Origin: Gymnopilus junonius
Taxonomy: Eukaryota; Basidiomycota; Agaricomycetes; Agaricales; Galerinaceae
NCBI GenBank assembly: GCA_015501075.1
Contig: JADNYJ010000065.1
Span: forward strand, 124,001 to 188,000
Reading direction: 5' to 3'
Length of the DNA stretch: 64,000 nucleotides
The notes under the pieces: model-generated
What the model was told of the DNA's origin: nothing
Databases searched by the model: none
Seen by the model: the letters and a program-made list of their open reading frames with translations, nothing else
Program-made: the position numbers and the translations under genes
Part shown: positions 37,245 through 50,200 of the stretch, piece by piece
Layout of the letters: every line of letters starts with the position of its first letter
Numbering within the stretch: position 1 is the stretch's first letter

Positions 37245-38437
37245 ATGGTTAACGTTCTCGGTTTCTTGCAGTCTCACCTACCTACTCGTAACTCTCTGAC
37301 TTGGTCAATTTCTCGCATTGTCAAACAGAACTATTCTGATGCTCTCTACAAGAGGATCGTTTCGGACTTTGTCAAAGCTCTTGACTACAGTCCTCCGGCT
37401 TGGAGAGGGGCAGAGGTGGACATAACCTCGACTGTCACATACAAATATTTGCTGTCTGAATTTTCGGCTTTCGGATCTGACAAATGGATTGAAGCAATTT
37501 CTCTGTTGGCCGCTACTTATGGAGAGGTACGTGTTTTTTCCGACTTCCGAGCACATTAACGTTAACATCCAACAGCTTCCGTATCCCAATCATCCGGCAG
37601 AGGTACGACTCCGAATTGCTCGATTTACATGGTATATTATTGACTACAGTCTACGATGAACATTCCACTGATGATGAGATAGGTGTTTAATCTACATAGA
37701 TGACCTTGGCCACAGAAATCCGTCGGTTTTGGAGGCATTCCAGCAAGGGGTCCTCGAGAATTACGAAGTCGGAGAAACACCCCTGCAAGGTTTTCGTGAC
37801 CACCTCGCCGACATCTACAACTTCTGGGACACGGTTCCTGCGGACTGCATTACTGTGGGAGGTATGGAGTTCATCATCGGGCGCTTACTGGAAATAAATC
37901 CGGCAATCCGTGACATGAAAGCCACAACTGCTACTTATTCTTGGCCGAACTTTTTACGCGAGAAGACAGGTGCTCCTGCCCCTTTTGCGTTCATGATATT
38001 TCCCAAGGCCAGCAATGTCAAAATATCTACGTACATCCAAGCGATCGAAGACATGAAAATTGTCATAAATTACTCCAATGATCTCCTTTCGTACGTGTTT
38101 CTGTCCCTTCCTGAATACCATTTTTCATGGTTTATATATCCAGATTTTATAAGGAAGAGCTCGACGGAGAGACGGATAACTATATCCACAACAGGGCGCG
38201 TGCCACCAGGAAACCTATTCCAGAGACCCTGCGAGATGTGGCAAACGAAGTCGTAGCTGCACATTATAGAGTTACTCAAATTCTTCAGTCCACAGACGGC
38301 GAATTGGCCTGGAAGCAATTCGCTGTTGGTAATCTGTATGTCCTCTTACGTCTCTGAGTTTTCCCTATTGCTTATTCGACGTCAGGGATCTCTATTTCTC
38401 GGGGAAGCGTTATCGCCTGGGTGAACTCGGCTTTTAG
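37245..38437 (+). CDS. TRI5-family terpene cyclase (trichodiene synthase-like)
   Basis: Predicted class I sesquiterpene cyclase acting on farnesyl diphosphate with Mg2+. Five exons, in frame: 37245-37526, 37576-37648, 37700-38090, 38144-38335, 38386-38437; 329 residues. The NSE metal site N245-D-L-L-S249-F-Y-K-E253 is perfect and spans an intron, as in the family. The Asp-rich site reads I-I-D117-Y-N-D120 instead of the usual DDxx(D/E). The C-terminus has K-R-Y-R-L, where the family keeps an Arg-Tyr pair contacting diphosphate. No signal peptide, so probably cytosolic. The third exon junction uses a GTCTAC donor, so the residues around 118-120 depend on that splice choice. The product is unknown. 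Confidence 0.85.
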
Positions 38438-38837
38438 TGATACGACAGAGTAGTTGAGATCATGGCCGAAGCAATAGTTTATAGCGCAATGGGATGCAAC
38501 TTCCGTGGAAACCCTCCCCAATTTTTATTCGACGTAGTTGAATGCAAATGCACAAAAAATGGCTAGTGATGTAAAGTACTGGATATATAAAAATGCGACT
38601 TCTCCTATTGGGAACATCAAATAAAGAAGGTGGGGTAGTATTGGATCCACAAAATTCTTCCAAAAAACGAATACCTTGTGTTAAAATCCAGGCCCAACAT
38701 CGAAAGAGCAACGGCGCAAACTACCACCCAGTCCCCTATCCATTCATATTTCATCTTGGTTTCCATCCTCCCATGAGCACTGCCGCTCCCACTCGTCAGT
38801 TTTCTCAACACCGTCCCATCCTCACCCTGCATAGCTC
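38438..38837. other. Convergent 3' spacer
   Basis: 400 bases between the stop codons of the terpene cyclase (+) and the copper radical oxidase (-). No coding signal; both transcripts end here. Confidence 0.5.
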
Positions 38838-41252
38838 TCATAATAGCTGAAGCTGGAACGACGCCCACATCAAACCTTTCTGCTCCTCTATCTTTCCGCT
38901 ACCGACCATCACCTGTACGCCTATGGAAGGTATACCCCTCACGACGACGAAGAGAAACGCGGGACCTGGTGCGAAGACGGCAGGGTTAGGCGGCAACTGA
39001 GAGACATGGAGGACTGCCGTGTTGTTCGTGAAGCCTGTGTAGGTGCTATGTAAGGTAAGATGCGCTGGCCCATATTCTATCACAGCATGGGGCGATCAGA
39101 ATTGTCAAAAGAATGGAGGGGAGGACTTACGATGGCATGTGTAGAGAAGCCTGTCCTCATCAACACCACGGTGGCATTCTCAGCGTTCGCCACATTTTCG
39201 AAAAGGTCGTCTGCATCCAGCATAACATCGAAAGATGGCCCACCATAGGACAACTTAGAGATTAATCCCACAGGCTGAGGCCGGCGCTTTGGTAGTATGA
39301 CGGATAGAACCTCTCAGTACGATATTCAGTCGGGTAGCGAACGTCTTCAGAAGAGGCGAAGTCTGGGTTAGGATTTGAGCCAGAGATGAATACAGAGCCT
39401 GTGTCGCGTTAGCGTGAGTTGCATGTTCTTTTATGAAGTATGAAGTACATACCATCGGGAAGCAGCGTGGCGGTAGAATGGTACATCCTCGGCACGGTAC
39501 TGGGGGAAAGTCCATGGCTCGACCAACGGCTCTTCAGAGGTGCAGTCGGGTCGTAGATCGTGGGCATGAGCAAAGGTTCGTCTGCGTATGATTTACCGAT
39601 CGCCCATGGTTGGGGTCCATAACCAGCCGTCCCTGAGGGAATGATAAGTTCAGCCTTTATTAGGAAAAACAATGTAAAGTTACGAAAAGCTCACCTCTCA
39701 TCGCACCATTGATGCACAGCACCTTGCCATCTGGAAGGAGAATCAGGCTGGCCATGATTCGACCTTGTGGAAGAGGGTCATCATGCAGATACGCTCTTGA
39801 GAGGTCTGGCGTGATTTTGACACATGAAGTTGAAGCATGGAGGGCAACGGGGACAAAGTCTGGAGTTGTCCATCTAAAGTGAAGAAGAGAAAATTAGATT
39901 TTATGGATTATGAGTGAGAACGGAAGGCTGACGCTTCATTCGTCACATTAACTCCACCGCAGAACAAGATAGTCGCAGTCCAATTGTTTGCAGGCGTGAG
40001 CGGAAGCATGACGTTCCCAGCACTCGCAGGATAAGCTCTGACTGCATCCGGAACATCGTCTAACTGCGTCTCAACATTCTTTCTATAGTCCAGAAGGACG
40101 CTCTTCCACCCAGATTGGATGAATAGTCTGCCAGATGGAAGAAGCCATGTCAAAGGGTAGAGGTTGGCCGGAAGCGTGCTTTGTAGGATCGGAGAAGGCG
40201 TTGCGTTCCTTGGTGGGTTTGAAGGAGGGAAGAATTCGTATGTTGGGTTCGATTGGGTGATATCGTTTAGATAGCCGCCGTTCCTGCAACCACCAAGCTG
40301 GAGATAAATTAGTGAATAGTCAGAAAAGTATCAGAAGATCGCTTACGATAATGGCTCTTCCGTCCTCGAGGGTTTCTCTGGATTAAGAGAATGAGAGTAA
40401 ATTCGTGGCGAAAGGAATAAGAGAAGGCGGATATACACTGTTGGATACCAGCGTTGCTCGGACTCGAAAGGTGACTTCTTCCATTGGCAGTTGCTATTAT
40501 CACAAGGCGTTAACAAGCTAAAAAGGATCATCAGTTCAACGATGTCACTTTTCAAAGAGGAACTGACCGAATTCTAAATGTAATCGTTAGCAAATCGACT
40601 CGAAGGACGTAGAGATTGATAGAGACTCACGATTTCCGCCCATCTGCATCGTGATACGGTCCTATGCTTCCGTCTTGAGCAATGGCAGGCTCGCCCCCCG
40701 TTGTAACGGCCTGGTTGCCACCGACATTGATCCATGTGCCGTTACCCAAAACATTCCCGCCCTAAGGACATCGCGTTCGTGAGGATGAAATATTTTGAAG
40801 AGAAAGAGGCGAACGGCGCAAAATGTGTTGGTCAAAATGTCCATCGGACGTTGGCTTTCATTGGAGACGCGATATTCTGCAAAACGCCGAAGGTTAAGTC
40901 AAGTTCCTTGGTCGGTAGGATAAACATCAGACGTACCAGCCGCCCACGCCGGATGGTCATTCATTTGAACCAGATTGTTTTCGACTTTATCAATGATGTA
41001 TACCTTGTCCGGTCTTCCAAGAAAGATCTGGAGTAAAAGAGTGTAAGTATTGAAAATTCAAGGAGAACAAACCACCAAGTGGCTGATGAACATTACCTGT
41101 TGCGCGCTGACGAAAGTATCCTCGATCAACTCGAATGTCCCTGGTGTAACGCTACGCCCTGGTTGACCTGGCGGTGGTATAATAGATGCATGTTGCGCCA
41201 GAATTAACGGCGGGATCCACGTTGTCAAGAAAAGGTGTCGTTTCCGAGCCAT
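38838..41252 (-). CDS. Copper radical oxidase (glyoxal oxidase-like, AA5_1), frame broken twice
   Basis: Secreted enzyme oxidising aldehydes or similar substrates to acids with release of H2O2. The start at 41252 gives a basic-hydrophobic signal peptide. Conserved parts, in order: the Cys of N-T-F-C-A-G-G-N-V-L-G and the Tyr of R-W-Y-P-T-V (the Cys-Tyr cofactor pair), GRAIIVGGCRNGGY, then PRMYHSTATLLPDG (Tyr and His ligands), SGSNPNPDF, the T-H-A-I segment (His ligand) and QLPPNPAVFAPGPAFLFVVV with GVQVMVGSG near the end. At least eight introns. Two frame slips, near 39,287 and near 39,055, are each cured by adding one base (giving ...RRPQPVGLISKLSYGG and ...NMGQRILTLHSTYTG, both family-typical). 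All copper and cofactor residues are present, so the enzyme is probably functional if the slips are consensus errors. Confidence 0.85.
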
Positions 41253-41800
41253 GGCTGACAGATGAAAAAATTAAGACGAAAGTATAGGCCAAAAAATTAG
41301 GATTTAAATTTTTGTGAATTATAGGAGTGTGAAATATTAGTCCAGCTGTAGGGTATGGAAATGAAAGGGGAAGAGAAAAAGATGGAGGCAACGGACAAGA
41401 GACGGATGAAAATCCGACGGTGACACAGCGTGTACACGCACTGTAACACCACGTGGGCGATACGCGGTCACCTGGTCAACTGGTCACGTCTCGTCGTATA
41501 GTTCGATCTGGTTCGATTGACAACTGACAAATTGTGACAAGTGAAATTTGCCAACGACCTACCTGTGGCCTCCTTTTACTGGTAGCCAAACTCCAGAAGA
41601 CATGCCTAAGGTAATCCTGCTCTTGAAGTTACTTTTCCTTACTTATGCCGTTTGAAAGACTTTTTCTACAAAGAAACCAACGTAGGAAATTATTCGCCCA
41701 CCCCATCGATGCACTTGATGTAGGCGTTCTATAGTATATATTTTCAATGAACACACACATTCACGTTCCAGACTATCCGACATGCTCAGATTCTTTTCTG
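41253..41800. other. Upstream region of the copper radical oxidase
   Basis: Should contain its promoter. Notably rich in GTCAC/GTGAC words around 41,420-41,550. No gene seen. Confidence 0.4.
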
Positions 41801-42689
41801 GCGATCATAAACAGTGATCGACCTCTATTGACCACTATTTACTCGATCCACGTCCCAAGTCGGCATGCGCTGGCGCGACCTCCTACTCTCGTCTATGGGC
41901 AGCAGTACTTGATCTAGAATGTTTGGACCAAGAGAAAAGCGAGTGGAGAAATTTGGTTCTTGGAAGGACCGGTAACGCGGTTCTGACCATTCATGGTGTG
42001 GTAACCGTGGGACAGCCCGTCCGCGGAATTTTGTCTGTCGATTCTGGAGCAGTACTGGCAAAGAGTGCGAGGGCTATGCCTTGTTATTAAAAGAAGCATT
42101 GAGAGCGATAAACGGTGGCTCTGTATGAAGGAGCCTGCCCCTAGCCTTCGATTTTTCCATCTCTACCCTCTGGACAATGACAATGCTGTTCTGGGTTTTA
42201 CTGAACAAGCCCCGCTCCTCTCCTTTATCGCCTTGGAGATTCCATTTAGTCTGCGGACGCCTTGTTCCCCAACTCCGTAAATTGGGGCTTAAGGGAGGTT
42301 CATCATTTACACTCCCTGATTTCCTCCGTATCCTTCAAGGCATGCCTTTACTCAAACACCTCGACATCCGGGGCATCCCATTTAACACACATCACCTTCT
42401 CACGGCTTTTGTATCTGGTGGTCATAAACGGCTTTGCGCTGGCTGTCAGGTTTCTAACTCACATAACGCCTGCGTCTGGATGCGATATCTTCTTCAAATC
42501 ATGGAGCACCCGCAGCCTAAAATTGCCTCTAACGACCTCTCCATTTTACGCCAAATAATCTCCACGTATTTTCTGCATTGCTTTTTGCATCACCGAGAAG
42601 AAATGAGTTGGATGATTGGATCCGAGGCCTCTATGAAATTTGTGGACGCTCTTGACAGTCGAGATGTCTTTGCGAGCTATCCTACATAG
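41801..42689 (+). pseudogene. Decayed F-box/LRR protein fragment
   Basis: Pieces in several frames resemble the neighbouring F-box protein at 43.3-44.9 kb: C-L-D-Q-E-K-S-E-W-R then LGRTGNAVLTIHG (compare CLDQRTDEWREEVLKRTGKA), RGLCLVIKRSIES (compare RNLCLVVHMG), and a longer open part, LRKLGLKGGSSFTLPDFLRI and on to 42689 (compare LRKLKLDRGPSFTVPDFLRV). The F-box itself is missing or unrecognisable, and frames change several times with stops, so this is called a relic. Confidence 0.65.
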
Positions 42690-43339
42690 CAATTCACAGT
42701 TATAATGACCCCCGAAATTTACAAGGCATCCCCTATGTAATTGCCAGGACTCTCATCATGCGAGCTCAGTAATATTAAGGTGCTCGAACTTCATGTCTTG
42801 CAATTTATTACTGAACGACTCCAGGCGGGTGCGCCTAATTCCACTCTAAAATGATAGATATTTATCGACATCAAGAACATCTATCAGAACTTCAAGGGAT
42901 AGATGGTTTGAAGATTGAGTGGGTTTACAAGTGCGAAAAGCGATGAAAATGATCATGTCGAGGTTTAGTGATAGTCAACAGAGAGGATGGCAGTGGTAAC
43001 AATGACGGTTTCTGCAGACCAAGTACTAGAATCTGTGTATGCGACAGTCGAGGTTGCTAGATAAACCCCAGATTTCATATTATTAGAGCTGGCCGATCCT
43101 GCTGGATATATGCTCAACGCTGGACAGTCTTCGACTGTACGGTCTTGATCAATGACACCACGTGGAATGCGACCCTTTGTGACTCGAGGTCTAAATTCCA
43201 TCATCCCGTCACTTACCTGTTTTCTTTTACACCCCTTGACTGCCCTAAAAAGCAATATAGCAATGGTAGCTGTCCACGAATCTTTGATTTCATCTATCCT
43301 TCCTTATCGGTGATACTGACATATTCATAGGCCAGTGCA
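42690..43339. other. Spacer between F-box copies
   Basis: A minus-strand frame at 42965-43255 is Ser/Thr-rich near its end (K-S-G-V-Y-L-A-T-S-T-V-A-Y-T), but it has no signal peptide in frame and could not be assigned. An upstream exon of the next F-box copy may lie near 43,250-43,330. Confidence 0.35.
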
Positions 43340-44936
43340 TTGTCGTTGCAGCTGACAGCAAACCATCTCGATAACAAATTTCCTCCGATCGCAAAATTAG
43401 CCCAAAACGTTCTATGGCACATATTCTCGATGAATACGCACCACAATCTAGAAGAGTGTGTGTCCCCCTTATATGATTTATCACCGTTTTACCGGCCAAG
43501 TTCATTGACTATCACTCGCCTCACGTCGCAAGTCTGCAAACGCTGGCGTGAACTCCTTCTCTCATCCACATCTATATGGGCATCGTCGTTCGATTTGGAC
43601 TGCCTGGATCAGAGAACTGATGAATGGCGGGAAGAGGTCCTGAAAAGAACTGGCAAGGCCTCCCTGTCCATTTTGGGTGCATTGCAGTACGGAAGGCCCT
43701 CGACAGAGTTCTTTCTCTCCATCTTGAATAAGCATTGGGCACGAGTACGTAACTTGTGCCTCGTTGTCCACATGGGGGTCTTCGACGACATAAGATGGTC
43801 GTATTTGAAAAACCCTGCCCCTAACCTGGAAATATTCCATGTAAATCTAGATATTAATAACCATGAACACCCAGCACCACCAGTCTTTCTGGACATCCTC
43901 AACTTCTCTCCTTCATGGTCTCCGATTTTTCTTTCCGACCTGATATTTCCACGTTGGGGGCCTTCGAAAATTAAAGCTTGATCGAGGACCATCATTTACC
44001 GTCCCTGACTTTCTTCGCGTTCTCCAGAATACGCCTCTCCTCCAGTATCTCGAAGCTCGGCTCACTCTGGTTGCTTCTGCAATGGAAGCTAACATTTTGC
44101 CAGATGTTACGCTTCGCAAATGAGGAGCTGCAAGTCATAGGGGCCTTCTCTGTGGTTAGGCACTTGTGGTACACATTACTCCCTCTCACGATGTAATCTT
44201 TATGTTGAAGCCATACTAATCAGCACTCTCCAATCACTCACCAAGATCTTTCATCGATCAGTCAAATTGTTTCCACTTTTTTTCCACTTCGTCGTTCGCG
44301 TCTTCGATGTGAGCTTAGTTGGCTTGTCGACAGCGAGGGCTCGCTCAAATTTGAAGATACTATTGATGACATGTGCTATTTCATACGGCCCTCTTTTTTC
44401 GTCATGGTTTTTGAAATTGAACCCCGAATTCGAAGCTCAAAGGCATTCCTTACGCCCTCGCACAAGGCCTCTCGTCTTGCCATCTGGATACCATCACCAA
44501 GTTTCGCCTCTCTTTCGAACCCGGGACCCTGGACGCTTCGAATACTTCTTTAGGTGCCTTCCTGTCCGGCCTTACTTCGGTTGATACACTCACCACCGAC
44601 ACATCAACTCTCCCTACTGTAGTTGATTTGTTAAATCATACGACGAACTTCCTTCTCTTCCCTTCGCTTACAACGTTAATCCTGGAGGACGTAATCGACC
44701 ATGATTGGGATCCTGCAGATCTCATGCGTTTCCTTCTTCGGCGTCGCGATGCGGGAGTATCTATTACAACATTGGAGCTGCTTGCTTGGGTACAAAGTCG
44801 CAGCCGACTTTTATTTCTCAAAGGAATCGATGGCTTGGAGGTCAAATGGATCGAAGACGAGATTGATACTAAGAGTGAAGAAAGTAGTGAAGAAGGAAGT
44901 GACGAAGGCACCGACGATTCGATGGATTTGGACTGA
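43340..44936 (+). pseudogene. F-box protein, probably degenerate
   Basis: A good F-box region (I-A-K-L-A-Q-N-V-L-W-H-I-F-S-M, then SQVCKRWRELLLSSTSIWAS) opens a 210-codon frame that ends at 43981. Family sequence continues in another frame (KLKLDRGPSFTVPDFLRVLQ) to a stop near 44,122. A third open part, about 44,440-44,936, carries LSSCHLDTITKFRLSFEPG, FPSLTTLILEDV and an acidic end (E-E-S-S-E-E-G-S-D-E-G-T-D). The first offset is in the opposite direction from the single-base losses seen elsewhere in this window, and the middle (44,120-44,440) is poorly conserved, so true decay is more likely. No ATG opens the first frame, so an upstream exon or a lost start is possible. Confidence 0.6.
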
Positions 44937-45185
44937 AAGGAATGGATAGCTGATGGAAACTGCGTTCCTGAATTCGTGATTAGACGCGGGAAATCATTGA
45001 TAATAAGGAACGCTCATTTCCCAGTACTACTTATTCCGTTACAGTTTTATGTTCGTCGCCTTCTGAAATTTGCAGCACAAATGATTCACATAAATATTTA
45101 CGTAAAAAGAAAATATATTTGGCAGACACGGCATAAAGATATACTTTATATCGACCTGTTCTGCAGGATAGTCTTCTGGAAGGGT

Positions 45186-46003
45186 TTAGAGACTGATTTG
45201 GCTATCCACGAACGAATCAGATTTCGAAAAAGAATGGAAGAAAATGACATACTCGACAAAGAAACCGTTATTTGCACCCTCACATGCACCCTGCTGTGTA
45301 CCGCAGGTAGCGAATATTTGGGTGGCTGCAACTCCCTACAGTACGATGGTAAGCTTCCATAAGAGCAGGGAAAGTGCACGTACCATATCATGGAAGCAGT
45401 ACTGGGTTGTTTCGGTGATAGAGCCAAAAGCAGTATATTCACAGCTCTGAAGGATGAAGCCGAGTCCTTCGTTTGTTGGAATGGTGAACGTACCCGCTGA
45501 AAAGCATAGTGAATTATATTTGGTGTCAAACAGTTCTGTGTATGAAAAGACTTACACATGTTCTCGAGTTGCTGTGCAAGTGCAGTACAGTGACCAGCTT
45601 GAATGGTTTGAGTCACAGCGCGACAACCATCGAAAGACCTGACGGGAAGATAATATAAGACGAGGTACAAATGGTGGGTGAGAAAATAATTTGATATCGT
45701 ACATGGAACGCCGCACACGCAGTTGGATTCGGTGCACGCAGACGATTGGCGGACTTCCAAGGTACCGGTGAGCTCTCGTTTGGTGACTGGGACTCCAGTA
45801 TCACAGGTGAATCTCTCGGCAGTCACGACGTCTCCAGAAGGCAATGTGAAAGGGAAGGTTTCAATCACGGTCTTGTTCTCGCAGTATCTGCGGCGGCTTA
45901 GAAAGAAGCTTCAGCATTGAAAATATGCAACTGATATAGAATCTTTTACCTGAATCGATGCTGGAAGCAGCCAATAAAAGAGAGAAGAAAATTTGGCGTA
46001 CAT
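45186..46003 (-). CDS. Small secreted cysteine-rich protein
   Basis: The start at 46003 gives a signal peptide (MYAKFSSLFYWLLPASIQ). After an intron (GTAAAAG...CCGCAG) the chain reads Y-C-E-N-K-T-V-I-E-T-F-P, R-F-T-C-D-T-G-V-P-V, then C-T-E-S-N-C-V-C-G-V-P-C, D-G-C-R-A-V-T-Q, H-C-T-A-L, N-M-C, I-L-Q-S-C-E-Y, T-Q-Y-C-F, F-A-T-C-G and G-A-C-E-G. That is many paired cysteines, as in Agaricomycete secreted effector-like families. Later introns (GTAAGTC..., GTACGTGC...TAG) are clear. The junction near 45,700 does not fit perfectly: a GTACGA donor leaves the frame one base short. No known family name is assigned. Confidence 0.6.
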
Positions 46004-47262
46004 AACTGTAGAAGGAATTTGAGAACTCTTCAAGTTCGCTCATTTGGAGAAGGCGCAACGCTGGCTTTTATACCGTTGAGGACCTACCCACAAGCCTTTC
46101 TTTGACATTTCTGCCTGTTGCCAAGGTTCAAAGGTTCACATGTCAGAGTAGATTGTAAAGCGGGAAGCGAAGGAGGAGAAAGTCGAAAGTCTTCAAGCTT
46201 GACCTCGAAGGAGATGACCTGGTCGTGTTCGGAACTACTCAAACGTACATCGCTAAAGTTGCTCCGTGACAAGACATGGTCATCGGATAGTCTATAATTA
46301 TTATCGGCTATCTCAGGATATAACGGTCATTGAGGTATAGAGACCTTGCTGGATGTAGTACCTACCCTATCGAAGAAACAAGCCGCCGCTTGCAATTCCT
46401 GATCCTTGGCTGCCGACCTTTTGGCTTTCGTTCTACTCTGCGTCGGCCGCAGCAATTCAATTTCCGTTTAGACAGATCTTCTCATAGAAATGTAACATTT
46501 GAGCTGAGAAAGGTCTGAGAAGTGACGCTACCTTACCTCGACATGTAGCTTCATCTGCACTGATAAATTATCTCCGGGCAGATGCTTCAAAAAAAATTGA
46601 TGTACTACTTACATGGGCGGTCGTAATATAATCACTAGTTCCACCACTGGGAAACATCATGTCCCGAAAAAGATTCTAAGTCCGATTTGGTGGATATTAG
46701 GCCAGGAAGTGCAGAGTTTAGTCATCGGTATAAAACCGGAGACGTACATAGACCACGATAGTAGAAAAGGGATGTCTGAAGACGCAGGGCTTGAAAACTC
46801 AGTCTATCATTTCAAAATGTGCTCTCTTGAATTTGAAGATCCTGAGAAGTTAGAGGATTACGCCCTAGAATTGTCGGAATAGCCTGTGTTTCCCCCGGTT
46901 GTCATACCATAGGCAAATGCGAAGAGAATGTTCAGCTGCATGGGTTCTTTACACCTAAAGGATTAAGTAGGTCGTATTTCTGTCACATAAAGGTGATATC
47001 CATCTGTAGTTGACAAGGCGCAGCCCACCAAAGGCAGGTCAGAGATCTGGAACCGAGTTTTTAGGCAGATGGAGAGAGGGATTCAGAAGTTCGGCTGCCG
47101 GCATGTTTCTATAAATATTCACGCTCCGATTCAAATCAGGTGACCGCGTCCAGGAGAAGAAGGGACGCGACTCTTACTCTTTCGATAACGTCCATCACGG
47201 TGTCGACGCCCTTTTCTTGATTAATCCCCCTTTCTTGGAATAATGTCCTCAAATGGAACGTT
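46004..47262. other. Divergent intergenic region
   Basis: Between the starts of the Cys-rich protein (-) and the coiled-coil gene (+). An 89-codon frame at 46613-46882 (+), ending in an acidic helix-like stretch (E-F-E-D-P-E-K-L-E-D-Y-A-L-E), has an ATG and could be a small gene, but there is no other support. Confidence 0.35.
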
Positions 47263-50200
47263 ATGAATTTCTTTCGAGATGAGCCGCGACCTAGACTATC
47301 CTTGCCCACTATAAACCCGAACCACCAGCAGAGCAGGCCTCCTCTCGAGAATAAACACCTGAACGTCAACCAGGACCAGCCAAATCCGAGACTTCTTTTA
47401 TTTTCCTCGCAGAATGCGCCTAGATTTTCTTTGAGCGGTCTTAAATCTAATACGCCCAGGTTGTCGACGCCCGTTCAGCTCAGGGTTCAGTATCACCCCA
47501 GCCAAGCAATGCAGGATGAAGAGAGAGAAAATAGTAAGCTGCTGAGTCTTTTCTGACGTGTACAACTTCCGGATTATCGTTACAGGCGCCTCTTCGCCAT
47601 TAATGAGGCCTCCTGCATCTCCGGAACGCGCATATACTCAATCAAATCGTCGTATCTCTCCTCCTCCGGCATCAAAGCGTCTTTCGCTTTTGCAATTTTC
47701 TCAAGCCAAGCATGGAATAACGCAAACTACGCCCTCATTGCTTCCTCGCTCCTCTCCCTCTGAAGTCGAGGTGCGTGACCTTTTGCGCATCGAGACTCAT
47801 TGAATTAACTATCTTCTATTAGTTCGACGCTTTGAGCACGCTAGCTTCTGAACATAGACGCCTCTACTCGGAGAAGGAAAAGTTTAGCTTGATTTGTAAA
47901 CAATCTACTCAGGAACTCGAAGATTGCCGTGCAAGACTTGCTTCCTCCGCAAGGGATCTGAAAGCGCTAATTCCGAAGTGCGGAAATTGCAGCCTGCCCT
48001 GGCTTCATGTAGGGAAAGCGTAGTGGCTAAGGAGACCGAACTTTCCTCTGTTAAGTCATCTCTCTCAGAAATACGGAATGAGTTGACGCACGTCAAAGAG
48101 GAACACGCGACTGTGCTAGAGGAAAGGAACGAGCTCAAGGGAAAAAGAAGCTTTGAGAAAGATACTGGACGTCGCAAAGGGCAGAACAGCGACGTTGATG
48201 AGCAAGTTAGGATGTCATTATTTTCTGGATGCCAACTGCTGACGCTTCTCCTTCAGCTATTCGGATCTGGGAGAGTCTTTCAACACTTAAGAAGGCTCAT
48301 GATCAATCGCAACGCCAGCTTGCCGACCTTTCCAAGGAAGTTCAAGAAACCAGAAACTTGCTAAGAACGGATTAGCAGGTGCGTCTCTCATGTTCTCTCG
48401 CTGTCGTTCATTTCTTCACACTGCTCCCCAGCGGTGCAACCTCTTCTTGATGATCAGAATACACTAGCTCGGGCAGGGGAAACGAAAGTCATTTTGAAGG
48501 AACTGCAGGAAGATCTGGCTTCGTGTTTGCCATCTTCTTTGCTTTCCTTGTTGGATTTTTCTGTTCATTTTTTCTGACCGTTTAGCTCATCAAGTTAACG
48601 ACCTCCTTCGTGATAAGCTGCACGTCTCAGGCTCGCAGCTGATCGATGCTCACGGACGAATTCGGGAGCTCGAAGAAGAAAAACATGGAGCGTTGAAAGA
48701 TCTTCTTTCCGCCAGAGAAGAAGAGAAGAGACAATTTGAGCTGCTCATTGCTGTCGGTAGGTCGTGGCTAATTTTTGTCGAGATGGCCGATGACTATCAT
48801 TTTATTGCATGTAGAAGGAAAGGTTGCTGTACTGTCAGACCGATTGTCGGAGAGGGAAAGAGAGACCTTCGACATCCTAGCGGATGCAGCCGTTCTGGAT
48901 GCTGACCTTAAAGCGGCAAGGGCAAGTAAGTGATTGTCTATCTTAACACGCAAGTCAATCAAGCTAACAAAGTATTTCCCTGCGGTAGGATCGAGACATT
49001 AAAATCGGCTCAGGAAGTCCAGGTTCCCGAGCTTCAAGCATTGCGGGTTGTCAAGGAGGAGTACGTGATCCCTGACTTGATCTATTTTCAATATATTGTA
49101 AATGCAACTGATCATAACATCACTTGATTCAGGCATCTGTCGAAATTGTTGGCTCTCCAGGATATTATCAATGCCCGTGAAAAAGAAGTCATTCACCTCA
49201 AAGGCGAGGTTAAAGCGCTGAACGAATCCAAAGCTGAGCTGAGGGCACTGTGAGATTTTCGCCTCGGGTTTTCAATATTTTCTCAGTATCATCGCTCTGA
49301 TACAGGTTAGCGGAATCCAAGAAGGAGCTGGCGCAGAAAAGCACGGAGTTGCAAGAGAGGAATCCGTAAATTCTGATTTTTTCTTTGCGTTCACTTGAGC
49401 ATGATTTACCTTATTTTCGTACTTCAGGAATGAGGAATTGATGGCAAAGGTTCGGGACCTCGAGACGAAGAAGGAAGCGCTGGCGTCGAGTTTGAAAGAG
49501 TAGGTTAATTTGGGTTTTGTATCTAATGGTTTTTCGATGAGTTTTACGTCCTCATTTCTAGAGTTGAACAGAGGCATGCCGCCCTACAGAAGACCTCAAG
49601 AGACCAAGAAGCTGCTTTCAGGGTGAACACACAAGCAGTTGAGAAATCCAACGCGGAGTTGTGAGCTTTTTCCTTCCTTTGCTCACCTCACCGAAGCATG
49701 CCGTTGATTCATCTTTACCAGGTCATCTTCCAACGTGATGCTGAGCAAAACGCTTGAGAAAACTCAGGCGAGCTTGGCCACTGCTTTAGTCGCTTCTGGC
49801 AAATGTCAGGCTCTCGAAGACGAAATAGCCCAGTTGAACGTAAGTTTCTTATTCTTCGTGCATTGACCTGGTAATGGACTTGTGGTTGATAGGGTCGACT
49901 CAACGTCCAAAGCGTAAGCTTATTCCAGTCGAAGGAGGAGGCATCCACTTTGAAGGTGTGTTGGAAACGTTTCTTTGATAACGCTGATGACCGAACGCGA
50001 TGAATAGGAACGAGTGGTAAGTGCGCCGCGCGTGAGATTAATGTCATTGTTTACAGAAGCTGCACAGAATTCTCTTACGAGCCAACTGAGGTTGGCGCAG
50101 GACGCCAGCGAAGAAGCTGTTCACTTAAGGGTAAGTCTTCAGAATTTTATCCTTTGACGCGATTTGTCCTAAATTCTTTTGATCACATAGGAACGTGTGG

